Source of the DNA: Candidatus Binatia bacterium
GTDB lineage: Bacteria; Eisenbacteria; RBG-16-71-46; SZUA-252
Direction: 5' to 3'
Assembly: GCA_035631035.1 (NCBI GenBank)
Contig: DASQJL010000113.1
Coordinates: 1 to 64,000 of the forward strand
Length of the DNA: 64,000 bases
Shown: one piece after another, positions 29,040 to 37,876 of the stretch
How positions within the stretch are numbered: position 1 is the stretch's first letter
How the letters are laid out: the number at the start of each line of letters is the position of its first letter
Notes under the pieces: model-generated
The model's input: only the letters and a program-made list of their open reading frames with translations
Told to the model about the DNA's origin: nothing
Databases searched by the model: none
Position numbers and translations under genes: made by a program

Positions 29040-30164
29040 CTAGATCCGGACCCGCCGGTCGCCGGAAGGAGCCGCCGCCTTCGGCTCGGATCCGTTCTCC
29101 TCCGCTTCCGCCGCGGGGCCGCGCGTCAGCCCGAGCGCCTCGCGCATCTTCACGGAGAGCTCGGCAAAGGCGTCGGGATGCTCCCGCAGCCAGAGTCGCG
29201 CGTTCTCGCGTCCCTGGCCGATCCGCTCCTCGCCGTAGCTGAACCAGGTGCCGCTCTTCTGGACCAGGTTGCGCTCGACGGCCAGGTCGAGCAGCTCGCC
29301 CTCGCGCGAGATCCCCTCGTTGTAGAGGATGTCGAACTCGGCTTCCTTGAAGGGGGCCGCGACCTTGTTCTTCACGACCTTCACCTTCACGTGGTTGCCG
29401 ATCACGTTGTCGCCGTCCTTGATCGAGCCGATGCGGCGGATGTCGAGGCGGATCGAGGCGTAGAACTTGAGCGCGCGCCCACCGGTCGTGGTCTCGGGGT
29501 TGCCGAACATCACGCCGATCTGCATGCGGATCTGGTTGATGAAGATGACCGTGGTGCGCGACTTGGAGATGGTGCCGGTCAGCTTGCGCAGGGCCTGCGA
29601 CATGAGGCGCGCCTGGAGGCCCATGTGCGAGTCGCCCATCTCCCCCTCGATCTCGGCTTTCGGCACGAGCGCGGCGACCGAGTCGATCACGATCACGTCC
29701 ACCGCGCCGCTCCGGACGAGGTGCTCGGCGATCTCGAGAGCCTCCTCGCCGGTGTCGGGCTGCGAGACGTGCAGCGCGTCGATGTCCACGCCGAGCCGCT
29801 TCGCGTACGCGGCGTCCAGGGCGTGCTCGGCGTCGATGAAGACCGCGTTCCCGCCCTGCTTCTGCGCCTGCGCGATGATGCTCAGCGCGAGCGTCGTCTT
29901 GCCCGAGGACTCGGGGCCGTAGACCTCGATCACGCGTCCTCGCGGGATGCCGCCGACGCCGAGCGCCGCGTCCAGCGCGATCGACCCCGTCGGGATCGCC
30001 TCGACCTGCACGCGGGCCGAATCGGAGCCCAGCTTCATGATGGCGCCCTTCCCGAACTGCCGCTCGATCTGCTGCACGGCCAGCTCCAGCGCCTTCGTTC
30101 GTTCCTTGCTCATCTCGCGCGTCGTCGACGGGCCCACTTCCCGAGCGGTCACGTTGCCTGCCAT
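29040..30164 (-). CDS. recA: Recombinase RecA
   Basis: 374-residue RecA with Walker A GPESSGKT (83-90), FIDAEHALD, Walker [11 protein letters not shown], loop L1 region [23 protein letters not shown] and loop L2 [22 protein letters not shown]. The C-terminal tail is acidic and ends in a basic GDRRVRI. The ATG at 30164 has a GGGGAG site 6 bases upstream. An in-frame ATG at 30113 matches E. coli better but has no ribosome site. A LexA-box-like element lies 61 bases upstream. Confidence 0.97.
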   Translation of the reverse strand: MAGNVTAREVGPSTTREMSKERTKALELAVQQIERQFGKGAIMKLGSDSARVQVEAIPTGSIALDAALGVGGIPRGRVIEVYGPESSGKTTLALSIIAQAQKQGGNAVFIDAEHALDAAYAKRLGVDIDALHVSQPDTGEEALEIAEHLVRSGAVDVIVIDSVAALVPKAEIEGEMGDSHMGLQARLMSQALRKLTGTISKSRTTVIFINQIRMQIGVMFGNPETTTGGRALKFYASIRLDIRRIGSIKDGDNVIGNHVKVKVVKNKVAAPFKEAEFDILYNEGISREGELLDLAVERNLVQKSGTWFSYGEERIGQGRENARLWLREHPDAFAELSVKMREALGLTRGPAAEAEENGSEPKAAAPSGDRRVRI

Positions 30165-30224
30165 GTGCACTCCCCCTGAGTTTGGTGACGGCGATCCATC
30201 CGGGACGCCTGGTTCGGGCCGGGG

Positions 30225-30238
30225 CGAAAGGTGGTTCG
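30225..30238 (-). promoter_or_regulatory. LexA (SOS) box-like element upstream of recA
   Basis: The minus strand reads CGAACCACCTTTCG. It matches the Gram-positive/alphaproteobacterial-type SOS box CGAAC-N4-GTTCG with one mismatch. It sits 61 bases before the recA start, where a LexA operator is expected. A second half-site CGAACCA occurs about 25 bases closer to the gene. Regulation is inferred; no lexA gene is in the window. Confidence 0.4.
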
Positions 30239-30273
30239 TGAGTGGGTTCGCGCGGGCTTTCCCCACACGTCCG

Positions 30274-30861
30274 TCAGCCTGCCTGCGAACCCGGTGATTG
30301 GAGGCGTATTTCCTCGAGAACATTATACATGGCACCGCTTTTGTGGAGCTGACTTTTCATGACCGCAAGCCGATGGAGGGGCTCCGCTTCGGGCGGTTCG
30401 GAGAGGGACGCGCGCATCAGCGTCTCCACGCCGCGGGCGCCCTCGCGGGCGCGCGCCAGGGTGAGGTGGGCGCGAAACGGCTTGTCGGGAAAACCGAACC
30501 CGTCGCGCTCAAGGCCGTCGTTCACGGCGGTCGCGAGCGCCTCGGTCTCGGCCCCTCCCTGCGCCAGCCCCACCCAGAGCACGCGCGGGCGCTCCGGACG
30601 CGGGAACGCGCCCAGCCGGCCGAGCCGCGCGACCGGTGCGGCGAGGCCCGTGCCGCTCCGGCGCACCGAATCGCGCACCCGGACGAGCTGCTCGTCGTCC
30701 AGGTCGCCCAGGAAGCGAACGGTGAAGTGCGCGTTCTCCGGCTTGACCCAGGAGAGGCCCGCGGAGCGCCCGGCCAGGTCCTGGCCCAGGCCGCGCACAT
30801 ACGCGATCCAGGAATCGGGGATCAGCAGCGCGATGAAGGTGCGCGTCATCCCCGCCGTCAT
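30274..30861 (-). CDS. thpR: RNA 2',3'-cyclic phosphodiesterase (2H family)
   Basis: A 195-residue 2H phosphoesterase. Both catalytic HxTx motifs are visible: HFTV (His45) and HLTL (His132). The opening [12 protein letters not shown] is typical of ThpR/LigT. The enzyme hydrolyses 2',3'-cyclic RNA ends. The ATG at 30861 overlaps the cinA stop by 4 bases (ATGA); an in-frame ATG at 30849 is an alternative. It is the last gene of the mglBA-pgpA-cinA run. Confidence 0.9.
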   Translation of the reverse strand: MTAGMTRTFIALLIPDSWIAYVRGLGQDLAGRSAGLSWVKPENAHFTVRFLGDLDDEQLVRVRDSVRRSGTGLAAPVARLGRLGAFPRPERPRVLWVGLAQGGAETEALATAVNDGLERDGFGFPDKPFRAHLTLARAREGARGVETLMRASLSEPPEAEPLHRLAVMKSQLHKSGAMYNVLEEIRLQSPGSQAG

Positions 30862-32102
30862 GCCGGCGCGTGCGCCATGTGCCGGCGCACCAGGTCCAGC
30901 GCCAGAGCCGAGGAGCGCACCACGATCTCCTCGCGCGTGCCGGTCAGCTGGAGGCGCACCGCCTGCGCTCCTTCGGCCGTGGCGAGCCCCAGGTAGACGA
31001 GCCCGACCGGCTTCTCCGGCGTGCCGCCGTCGGGACCGGCGATCCCGGTGCTCGAGACCGCGAGGTCGGCCCCGAAGCGCTCGCGCGCGCCGGCGGCCAT
31101 CTCCTGCGCCGTCTCGGCGCTCACGGCGCCGTGCCGCGCGAGGGTCGCCCCGGAGACGCCGAGCAGCGTCTCCTTGGCGCGATTGGAGTAGGCGGTCACG
31201 CCGCCCAGGAAGTAGCGCGAGGCGCCCGGCGTCGCCGTGATCGTCGCGCCGATGGCCCCCGCCGTGAACGACTCGGCGGCGGCCAGGGTGCGTCCCTGCT
31301 CGGCGAGCATCCCGCCGAGGACGTCGGCCATGGTGTCGCGGCCGAAGCCGTAGAGCGACTCGCCCACCGCCTCCACCACGCGCCGCTCGATGCGACGGAT
31401 CGCCTCGGCGGCCCACGACGGATCGAGCGCGAGCACCGTCAGCGTCACGTCCAGCCCGTAGGAGTGCGGCAGGTAGCCCACGCGCACGTCGGGCGCCTCC
31501 GCCTCGATCCCGGCCAGGCGCTCCGCCAGCACCGACTCGGAGAGGCCGATCGTCCGGATCACGCGGCGCGAGATCCCGGGGCCCACATTGGCCGCCTTGA
31601 TGAACGGGATCACGTACTGCGAGAGCATCGCCTCGGCCTCGGCGGGAACGCCGGGGAGCGCGAAGTAGTCGGTTTCCAGGTGGTCGAAGTGGAGGCCGGG
31701 CGCCGTGCCGCGCGGATTTTCGATGACGCGCGCGCCGCGCGGGACCAACGCCTGCGCCTCGTTGATGGCGGGCATCTCGATCCCCCGCGACTTGAAGCGG
31801 GCGCGGATGTGGGCCAGCACCGATTCGTCCAGCACCAGGCGGCGGCGGAACACCGTCGCGATCACCTTGCGTGTGAGGTCGTCGGGCGTGGGGCCGAGCC
31901 CGCCAGTCGCGATCACGAACCGCGCGCGATGTCCCGCGGCGCGGAACGCCTCGGAGAGGCGCGCCGTGTCGTCGCCGACGGTGGTCTGGAAGATCACCTC
32001 GACCCCGATCTCGGCCAGCCGCTCGAGAATCCGGTCGGCGTTCGTGTTCCGCTTCAGCCCGTGCAGAAGTTCGGTGCCGATCGTGATGATCTCGGCGCTC
32101 AC
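30858..32102 (-). CDS. cinA: CinA-family protein (ADP-ribose pyrophosphatase / NMN deamidase domains)
   Basis: A 414-residue two-domain CinA. The N-terminal MoaB-like domain has AEIITIGTELLHG and ATGGLGPTPDDLTRKVIA. The C-terminal PncC-like nicotinamide-mononucleotide deamidase domain has AAAESFTAGAIGA and SSTGIAGPDGGTPEKPVG. The usual Cys in the ESCTxG element is Phe here. CinA recycles pyridine nucleotides and is often next to recA, as it nearly is here. The GTG start overlaps the pgpA stop. Confidence 0.93.
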   Translation of the reverse strand: MSAEIITIGTELLHGLKRNTNADRILERLAEIGVEVIFQTTVGDDTARLSEAFRAAGHRARFVIATGGLGPTPDDLTRKVIATVFRRRLVLDESVLAHIRARFKSRGIEMPAINEAQALVPRGARVIENPRGTAPGLHFDHLETDYFALPGVPAEAEAMLSQYVIPFIKAANVGPGISRRVIRTIGLSESVLAERLAGIEAEAPDVRVGYLPHSYGLDVTLTVLALDPSWAAEAIRRIERRVVEAVGESLYGFGRDTMADVLGGMLAEQGRTLAAAESFTAGAIGATITATPGASRYFLGGVTAYSNRAKETLLGVSGATLARHGAVSAETAQEMAAGARERFGADLAVSSTGIAGPDGGTPEKPVGLVYLGLATAEGAQAVRLQLTGTREEIVVRSSALALDLVRRHMAHAPA

Positions 32103-32593
32103 AGGAGGATTCCTTTCACCGCGGGGATCGCGAGCAGGAGACGCAGCGCCACGTTGGTCGCGACGCCCGCGAGCAGGTCGTCCACGACGACGCCGTAGCC
32201 CCCCGGCAGCCCCTGGCTCCGCCGGATCCCGAACGGCTTCAGGATATCGAAGACGCGGAAGAGCAGGAACGCCAGAGCGAGGAGGAGCCATGGCCCGGGC
32301 CGGCCCAGGCGGGCGATCCCCCACACCGATACCAGCATCCCGATCACCTCGTCGATGACGATCGGCTTGGCGTCGGTGCCCAGGTCCTTCTCCGCCTCGC
32401 CGCTCGACCAGACCGCGAGCGGCAGGAGCGCGAGGATCGCGACCAGGAGCGGCGCCGGCGCGAGGGACGAGGGGGCGACGTGGGCGAGCAGCGCGAGCAG
32501 CCCGGCCACCCCGAATGAGGCGGCGGTGGCGGGGGCGATCGGGAAGCGCCCGACGCCGAACGCCGTGGCGAGGAGAACGGCGGCGCGACGCAT
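32099..32593 (-). CDS. pgpA: Phosphatidylglycerophosphatase A
   Basis: A 164-residue inner-membrane enzyme that dephosphorylates phosphatidylglycerol phosphate. Family motifs are FGVGRFPIAPATAAS (normally GxGxxPxAPGT), the acidic VIDEVIGMLVS, and FDILKPFGIRRSQGLPGGYGVVVDDLLAG. About four hydrophobic segments are present. Synteny pgpA-cinA-recA occurs in many bacteria. Confidence 0.92.
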   Translation of the reverse strand: MRRAAVLLATAFGVGRFPIAPATAASFGVAGLLALLAHVAPSSLAPAPLLVAILALLPLAVWSSGEAEKDLGTDAKPIVIDEVIGMLVSVWGIARLGRPGPWLLLALAFLLFRVFDILKPFGIRRSQGLPGGYGVVVDDLLAGVATNVALRLLLAIPAVKGILL

Positions 32594-32607
32594 GCCGGCG
32601 CCGGGCC

Positions 32608-33186
32608 CTAGCCCAGCGTCTTCAGCACGAGCTTGCAGGCCACCTTCAGCGTGTCGAAGACGCCCGCGCCGCGGAGCGCGACCGCCTCGAAGTACGGCGC
32701 CTGGCTCGGATTCAGCTCCTTCTCGAGGTCGGCCACGGAGACCACCCGCGGCAGGTCGCGCTTGTTGTACTGCATCACCAGCGGGACCTTCTCGGTGGCG
32801 AGCCCGTGCTCGGAGAGGTTGTCGTGCATGTTCATCAGGCTCTCGACGTTCGCGTCGAAGCGGTCGATCTGCGAGTCGGCCACGAACACGATCCCGTCCA
32901 CGCCCTTCAAGATCAGCTTCCGGCTGGCGTTGTAGTAGACCTGCCCCGGCACCGTGTACAGGTGGAAGCGCGTGCGGAAGCCGCGGATCTGCCCCAGCTC
33001 GAGCGGCAGGAAGTCGAAGAAGAGGGTGCGGTCCATCTCGGTGGCGAGCGAGATCATCTTGCCGCGGGTCTCCTGCGGCACGCGGGAATAGATGTGCTGG
33101 AGGTTGGTCGTCTTGCCGCAGAGCCCCGGACCGTAATAGACGATCTTGCAGTTGATTTCCCGGGACGAGTAGTTGATCAGCGACAC
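32608..33186 (-). CDS. mglA: Polarity GTPase MglA
   Basis: A 192-residue Ras-like GTPase. MglA sets the leading pole in myxobacteria and has relatives in many phyla. The P-loop GPGLCGKT (19-26), the TVPGQ segment (78-82) with Thr78 replacing the usual Asp of the Walker B element, and the NKRD base-recognition motif are all present. Thr78 is a hallmark of the MglA group. The GTG start lies 17 bases after mglB, whose product is its GTPase-activating partner. Function in motility here is not shown; other MglA proteins act in cell polarity or surface assembly. Confidence 0.93.
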   Translation of the reverse strand: MSLINYSSREINCKIVYYGPGLCGKTTNLQHIYSRVPQETRGKMISLATEMDRTLFFDFLPLELGQIRGFRTRFHLYTVPGQVYYNASRKLILKGVDGIVFVADSQIDRFDANVESLMNMHDNLSEHGLATEKVPLVMQYNKRDLPRVVSVADLEKELNPSQAPYFEAVALRGAGVFDTLKVACKLVLKTLG

Positions 33187-33202
33187 GAAGCGATCGTGCT
33201 CC

Positions 33203-33706
33203 TTACTCCCGGAACAGGCTGTCGATCTCGCTGTCCGCCTCCGCCAGGAATTCGGCTCCCAGCGTGGGCACGGTGGCCTCCTCGTTCCGATACTGCAGCT
33301 TGTTGAAGAGCCGGTTCAGCACGACGATCAGCTCGTCCGAGGCGCGGCGCGCCTTCAGGCGCACCAGTCCCAGCGAGGTCTTCTTGTCGAAGAGGACGAC
33401 CAGGATCACGCGATTGGCGATGAGCGACAGGTAGAGGCTCTCGTTCGTCCCCTGGTGCACCAGGGTGGCGAAGTCCTTCTCGCCGACCATCTCGGCGAGC
33501 TGGGCGTTGGCCGCGAAATCGGCCGCCGCGAGCGAGGAGAAGGAGGTGACGTCGAAGCCGGGAGGCTCGCCGATCGAGTTGATGAGCTGACCGGTCTTGT
33601 CGATCAGCATGACGCTGCGCGATCCCGCGCTGCGCATCAACGTCTGCAGAATGAGACTGATCGAGTAGAAGTCTTCCTCGAAAAGCGCCCAATTACCCTT
33701 GACCAT
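33203..33706 (-). CDS. mglB: Roadblock/LC7 protein MglB (GAP for MglA)
   Basis: A 167-residue Roadblock/LC7-domain protein beginning [13 protein letters not shown]. The fold is marked by [34 protein letters not shown] and [25 protein letters not shown]. MglB dimers stimulate MglA GTP hydrolysis. The ATG at 33706 follows AAGGAGCCAGGACG, a clear ribosome site. Its own promoter probably lies in the 220-base gap to recR. Confidence 0.92.
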   Translation of the reverse strand: MVKGNWALFEEDFYSISLILQTLMRSAGSRSVMLIDKTGQLINSIGEPPGFDVTSFSSLAAADFAANAQLAEMVGEKDFATLVHQGTNESLYLSLIANRVILVVLFDKKTSLGLVRLKARRASDELIVVLNRLFNKLQYRNEEATVPTLGAEFLAEADSEIDSLFRE

Positions 33707-33872
33707 CGTCCTGGCTCCTTGGACAACGGGCCCGAGACGCGGCACGGATCGGCCGCCCGCCCGCGAAAGAGGGTGCCCTGCCCGTCCCTCGCGAACCCTG
33801 CGGCGAGGCCGATGTGCCCCCACACCCATCCATGGCGCGACACCCGTCGCGCGACTTCGAGGAATTGGGCGA

Positions 33873-33900
33873 AACCTACCATGTTCCCCTCATGGGTCAA
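33873..33900 (-). promoter_or_regulatory. Putative promoter of the mglBA operon
   Basis: On the minus strand TTGACC (33900-33895) and TAGGTT (33878-33873) are separated by 16 bases. The -35 match is good, the -10 weak. An imperfect inverted repeat (ACATTCCCC...GGGGAACAT) overlaps the spacer. It fits the largest gap upstream of mglB. Confidence 0.3.
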
Positions 33901-33925
33901 GGGGAATGTACCGGAACTTGGAGGG

Positions 33926-34531
33926 TTACCCGATTTCCTTCCTGCCGGTGAGGGCCCGGGCCAGCGTGACCTGGTCGGAGAACTCGAGGTCGGAGCCCAT
34001 CGGGACGCCGCGCGCGATGCGCGTGACGGTGAGATCCGGAACGGACTGGAGAAGGCGCGCGATGTAGAGGGCGGTCGCCTCGCCCTGCGCCGTGGGATTG
34101 GTGGCGACGATCACCTCGCGCACGCTCCCCTCCTTCACGCGGCGGAGCAGCTCGGTCAGGCGGAGCTGGTCGGGGCCGATGCCGTCCACCGGCGAGAGGG
34201 CGCCCTTGAGCACGTGGTAGCGGCCGCGGAACTCGCCCGTCCGCTCCAGCGCGAGCACGTCCATCGCCTGCTCCACGACGCAGAGAAGCGACGGGTCGCG
34301 GCGGGTGTCCGCGCACAGCGCGCAGGGCTGGGTTTCGGTGACGTTGCCGCAGATCTCGCAGTCGGTGACCTTCGCCTTGAGATCGAGGATGGCCTCCGCC
34401 AGGCGGCGCGCATCCGCCTCGGAGGTGCGGAGCATGTGGAAGGCGATCCGCTGCGCCGACTTCCGGCCCAGCCCCGGCAGGCGGGTGAGCTCGGCGATGA
34501 GCGCTTCGAGGAGAGCGGAGGAGTACTGCAT
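33926..34531 (-). CDS. recR: Recombination mediator RecR
   Basis: 201-residue RecR. It has an N-terminal helix-hairpin-helix (LTRLPGLGRKSAQRIAFH), a Cys4 zinc finger (Cys58, 61, 70, 73), a Toprim domain starting LCVVEQAMDVLALERTGEFRGRYHVL, and a Walker-B-like C-terminus. RecR loads RecA with RecF/RecO. It follows ybaB by 6 bases in the common dnaX-ybaB-recR operon. Confidence 0.96.
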   Translation of the reverse strand: MQYSSALLEALIAELTRLPGLGRKSAQRIAFHMLRTSEADARRLAEAILDLKAKVTDCEICGNVTETQPCALCADTRRDPSLLCVVEQAMDVLALERTGEFRGRYHVLKGALSPVDGIGPDQLRLTELLRRVKEGSVREVIVATNPTAQGEATALYIARLLQSVPDLTVTRIARGVPMGSDLEFSDQVTLARALTGRKEIG

Positions 34532-34537
34532 CCGGAG

Positions 34538-34849
34538 CTACAGGAGTCCCGGCGGCAGGCCCGCCCCCGCGGTGACCTTGCCCATCTCCTCCTCGACCAT
34601 CTTCGTCACCTTGGCGCGGGCATCGCGGAACGCGGCCAGGACCAGGTCCTCGAGGAGGTCCGCCTCCTCCGGCTTCACCACCTCGGGGTCGATCGCGATC
34701 GCGGTCACCTCCTGCGCGCCGTTCATCGTGACCTTGACCTTGCCGCCGCCCGAGGAGCCGATCACTTCTTTGGCTTTCAGCTCCTCCTGGACCTGCGTCA
34801 TCTTGGCCTGGAGCGCCTGCGCCTTCTTCAGCATCGCCTGGATGTTCAT
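34538..34849 (-). CDS. ybaB: YbaB/EbfC family nucleoid-associated protein
   Basis: A 103-residue YbaB/EbfC protein: MNIQAMLKKAQALQAKMTQVQEELKAKEV, then the conserved VKVTMNGAQEVTAIAIDPEVV and a C-terminal helix. The ATG overlaps the dnaX stop (ATGA). Such proteins bind DNA as dimers. Confidence 0.94.
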   Translation of the reverse strand: MNIQAMLKKAQALQAKMTQVQEELKAKEVIGSSGGGKVKVTMNGAQEVTAIAIDPEVVKPEEADLLEDLVLAAFRDARAKVTKMVEEEMGKVTAGAGLPPGLL

Positions 34850-36729
34850 GCCACTCCGTTCCCCGGCGCGCCCGTCTCGCCGCTCAGGTCGAGGATCTCC
34901 CCGTCGAAGATCTCGACGATCCGCTGCACGATCGAGGGCGCCCCCGGCGCCGGACGAGCCGCGGGAGCCGCGGCGGCCGCCTCGGGCCCCGCCGCCGACG
35001 CGTCCGCTTGAAGCTCGCCGCGCACGCGCTCGGCCGCGGCCGTGGCCGCGAAGGCGTCGCCCACGACGCAGGCGAGCGTGGCGCCCCGTCCGAACTGCCG
35101 CTCGAATTCCTGGTTCAGGATCTCCCGGTTCTCCTTCATCTCGAGCATCGCCTTGTGGAAGGAGTGCTCCGGCGCGAGGGCCACGCGGACCGCGGTGCCG
35201 TTCACGCCGAGGAACGTCCCTTCCTCGAGGCAGGTCCCGAGGAGGAGTTTACGCTCTTTCACGCCGTCCACGATCCGCTTCCAGCGCTCGGCGCCATGCT
35301 CCGCGGACGTGCCCGCGGACGAAGCCACGTCCCCGGCTGGCGCCGCGGGTATCTCGCGCGCCGGCGCTGCGAGGGGCGCCGGAGCTGCAGGGGACGGGCG
35401 ATCCGGAACCGTGACCGCGCCGGCGAACGGAGGGACGCCGGCCGCGTGCGCCTCGGTGGTCCGCGGCGGGACCGGCTTGGCGGGCTGTGGCGGCGGGGCC
35501 GTCGCGGGTCGCCGCGGAGCTGCGGCCGGCGTCCCCGCCGACGCGACTCCGCCGGGTGCGCTCGCGCCGCCTTCCCCGCCCAGGCGGCGCTCCAGCGCGG
35601 CGAGCCGCCGGAGCAGCTCGTCGATGGAGGATGCCGAGGGAAGCGTGCACAGCTCGAGCAGGGCGACCTCGAGCAGCGCGCGCGGGGTCTCGGCGCGGCG
35701 CAGGTCGCCCCGGCTCTCCAGTAGGAGCGCGAGCATGGCGCTCAGGTCGTTCGCGTGGAAGCGCGAGGCCTGCGCGGCGTAACGCTCGCGATCGGAGGGG
35801 GCGGCGTCCACCAGCTTCTCCAGCGAGCGGTCCACCGCGATGAGCATGAGCTGGCGCAGATGGTGGGCGAGCCCGTCGGCGACCTCCTCCACGTCCATCC
35901 CGCCGTCGTACAGGCGGTCCATCGTCTCGAGGGCCTGCTTCGGGCTGCGCGCGGCGATCGCGTCGCCCAGCTCGAAGAAGGGATCCAGTCCGCCCAGGCC
36001 GAGCGCCTGCGCCACGGCGTCGGCGGTCACCCCCTCCGGCGCGACCGAGAGCGCCTGATCGAGGCGCGAGAGCGCGTCCCGGACCGAGCCCTCCGACGCG
36101 CGCGCGATGAGCGCCGCGGCTTCGGGATCGAGCTTCACCTTCTCCGCGGCGGCGACCGTTTCCAGATGCGCCACCAGCTCCTCGCTCCGGAGCCTCCGGA
36201 ACTCGAACACCTGGCAGCGGGAGGCGATGGTGTCGGGCACGTCGAGCGGCTCGGTCGTGGCGAAGACGAAGCGGACGTGCGGCGGCGGCTCTTCCAGCGT
36301 CTTCAAGAGCGCGTTCCACGCGAAGTCGGTGAGCTGGTGCGCTTCGTCGATGATGTAGACCTTGGACTTCCCGCCCGAGGGGGCGTACTTGACGTTCTCG
36401 CGGAGATTGCGGATCTCCTCGATCCCCCGGTTGGAGGCGCCGTCGATCTCGAGCACGTCGAGCGACGTGCCCGACGTGATCTCGACACACGAGTGGCACT
36501 GGTTGCACGGCTCCGACTCGCCGTCCTTCCGGCGCTCGCAGTTGAGCGCCTTGGCCACGAGACGGGCGGTCGTGGTCTTGCCGCTGCCCCGGGGGCCGGC
36601 GAAGAGATAGGCGTGGGCCACGCGGTTGGCGGCGACCGCGCGCTCGAGGGTGGTGCGCACGGGGTCCTGTCCGACGAGGTCGGCGAAGCGCTGCGGGCGA
36701 TACTTGCGGGCGAGTGCCAGGTGATTCAC
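34846..36729 (-). CDS. dnaX: DNA polymerase III subunits gamma/tau
   Basis: A 627-residue clamp-loader ATPase. Walker A GPRGSGKT (45-52), four zinc-binding cysteines (64, 75, 78, 81), Walker B IIDEAH (126-131), sensor region LEEPPPHVRFVFAT and the SRC arginine finger (170-172) are intact. A long Ala/Pro-rich linker (about residues 385-475) leads to a C-terminal tau-like domain. I see no clear A-rich slippery site for a gamma frameshift. The SRP RNA gene lies just upstream, as in many genomes. Confidence 0.96.
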   Translation of the reverse strand: MNHLALARKYRPQRFADLVGQDPVRTTLERAVAANRVAHAYLFAGPRGSGKTTTARLVAKALNCERRKDGESEPCNQCHSCVEITSGTSLDVLEIDGASNRGIEEIRNLRENVKYAPSGGKSKVYIIDEAHQLTDFAWNALLKTLEEPPPHVRFVFATTEPLDVPDTIASRCQVFEFRRLRSEELVAHLETVAAAEKVKLDPEAAALIARASEGSVRDALSRLDQALSVAPEGVTADAVAQALGLGGLDPFFELGDAIAARSPKQALETMDRLYDGGMDVEEVADGLAHHLRQLMLIAVDRSLEKLVDAAPSDRERYAAQASRFHANDLSAMLALLLESRGDLRRAETPRALLEVALLELCTLPSASSIDELLRRLAALERRLGGEGGASAPGGVASAGTPAAAPRRPATAPPPQPAKPVPPRTTEAHAAGVPPFAGAVTVPDRPSPAAPAPLAAPAREIPAAPAGDVASSAGTSAEHGAERWKRIVDGVKERKLLLGTCLEEGTFLGVNGTAVRVALAPEHSFHKAMLEMKENREILNQEFERQFGRGATLACVVGDAFAATAAAERVRGELQADASAAGPEAAAAAPAARPAPGAPSIVQRIVEIFDGEILDLSGETGAPGNGVA

Positions 36730-36789
36730 CGATCGCTCCTCAGCGGCCCGCGGCAGCGCGGACGGGATAGGGAAACGGCCCCCCCGGCC

Positions 36790-36895
36790 CCGGCTCGAAC
36801 CAGTCGGATCCGCGGCACATCCAGTCGATCACTGACCGCTGCTACCTTCCGGTCCTGGCGGGGTTCGTGACTCTGAATTGCGCGGGAACTGATCG
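36790..36895 (-). ncRNA. ffs: Signal recognition particle RNA (4.5S type)
   Basis: The minus strand holds the SRP RNA domain IV core GGACCGGAAGGTAGCAGC (36855-36838): a GGAA tetraloop on a short stem with the asymmetric internal loop that binds Ffh. Flanking stems form from TCAC/GTGA, CAG/CTG and CCGCG/CGCGG, giving an extended hairpin of roughly 105 bases. Ends are approximate. Its place between dnaX and tRNA genes is common in bacteria. Confidence 0.82.
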
Positions 36896-37011
36896 TCAAC
36901 GCCGAGTCGCGAGGAGGCCACTTCCGAACTCGGGGCCCCCGCGCGCGGCGCACCGCGCCGGTGCGGGGGTGTTTCCCAGTCGCGAATCCTGCGTGAATCC
37001 TGCGTAAATCA

Positions 37012-37087
37012 TGGTGGAGATGACCGGGATCGAACCGGTGACCTCCTCGTTGCGAACGAGGCGCTCTCCCAACTGAGCTACATCCCC
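37012..37087 (-). tRNA. tRNA-Ala (anticodon CGC)
   Basis: Cloverleaf on the minus strand with acceptor GGGGATG/CATCTCC. G3 pairs with U70, the identity element read by alanyl-tRNA synthetase. The anticodon loop TTCGCAA gives CGC (codon GCG). Discriminator A and encoded CCA are present. Confidence 0.96.
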
Positions 37088-37124
37088 ACGATACGACGGT
37101 TTCCCGGACACCCAACGGCACAGA

Positions 37125-37214
37125 TGGCGGAGAGAGAGGGATTCGAACCCTCGAAGCACTTTCATGCTTACACGGTTTCCAACCGTGCTCCTTCAGCCAC
37201 TCGGACATCTCTCC
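37125..37214 (-). tRNA. tRNA-Ser (anticodon GGA)
   Basis: Class II tRNA of 90 bases with a long variable arm. Acceptor GGAGAGA/TCTCTCC, discriminator G, CCA encoded. The anticodon loop TTGGAAA gives GGA, reading TCC and TCT. Confidence 0.96.
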
Positions 37215-37265
37215 GGGGAGCTTCTATGGGCGCACGCGCGCTCCCTCACGCGACGGGCGTCAAAA

Positions 37266-37355
<90 letters not shown>

Positions 37356-37374
37356 GCGGGGGAGATTACGCGAA

Positions 37375-37863
37375 TCAGAGGCCGTTTTCCAGGCGGTTGT
37401 TGGCCGTGGAGCGGCGCTTACGGAAGAAGCCCGCGAGCAGCGCGCCGCATTCGTCGGCGAGCACGCCGGGCACCACTTCGACGCGGTGATTGAGCCGCAG
37501 GTCTTGCGGAACCATGGCCAGCGAGCCGCACGCGCCGGCCTTGGGATCACGCGCGCCGTAGACCAGGCGCGCCAGCCGCGCGAGGACGATCGCACCCGCG
37601 CACATGTGGCACGGCTCGAGGGTGACGTAGAGGGCGGCCTCGTCCAGGCGCCAGGACTTGAGCGTCTGGGAGGCCGCCCCGATCGCGATGATCTCGGCGT
37701 GCGCGGTGGGATCCTGCGTGGCTTCGACGCGGTTCCGCCCGCGGCCGATGATGCGGCCGCGCAGCACGACGACGGCCCCGATCGGAACCTCGCCGTCGTC
37801 CTGGGCCGCGTGCGCCTCGGCGAGCGCGGCCTCGAGGAAGCGCTCGTCGTCGGCGCTCGCCAC
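37375..37863 (-). CDS. tadA: tRNA-specific adenosine deaminase TadA
   Basis: TadA converts adenosine to inosine at wobble position 34 of tRNA-Arg(ACG). The 162-residue protein has the zinc deaminase motifs HAE (55-57) and PCHMC (Cys85, Cys88), and VPIGAVVV. The GTG start follows the secreted-protein gene by 13 bases. The substrate tRNA-Arg(ACG) is encoded less than 1 kb away on the same strand. Confidence 0.95.
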   Translation of the reverse strand: MASADDERFLEAALAEAHAAQDDGEVPIGAVVVLRGRIIGRGRNRVEATQDPTAHAEIIAIGAASQTLKSWRLDEAALYVTLEPCHMCAGAIVLARLARLVYGARDPKAGACGSLAMVPQDLRLNHRVEVVPGVLADECGALLAGFFRKRRSTANNRLENGL

Positions 37864-37876
37864 GTCGAAGGGCGCG

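Noticed and set aside
30858-32102. CinA missing active-site Cys as a dead enzyme
   Set aside because: The Phe in place of Cys in ESFTAG is notable, but the remaining motifs are intact and the Cys is not universal across the family.
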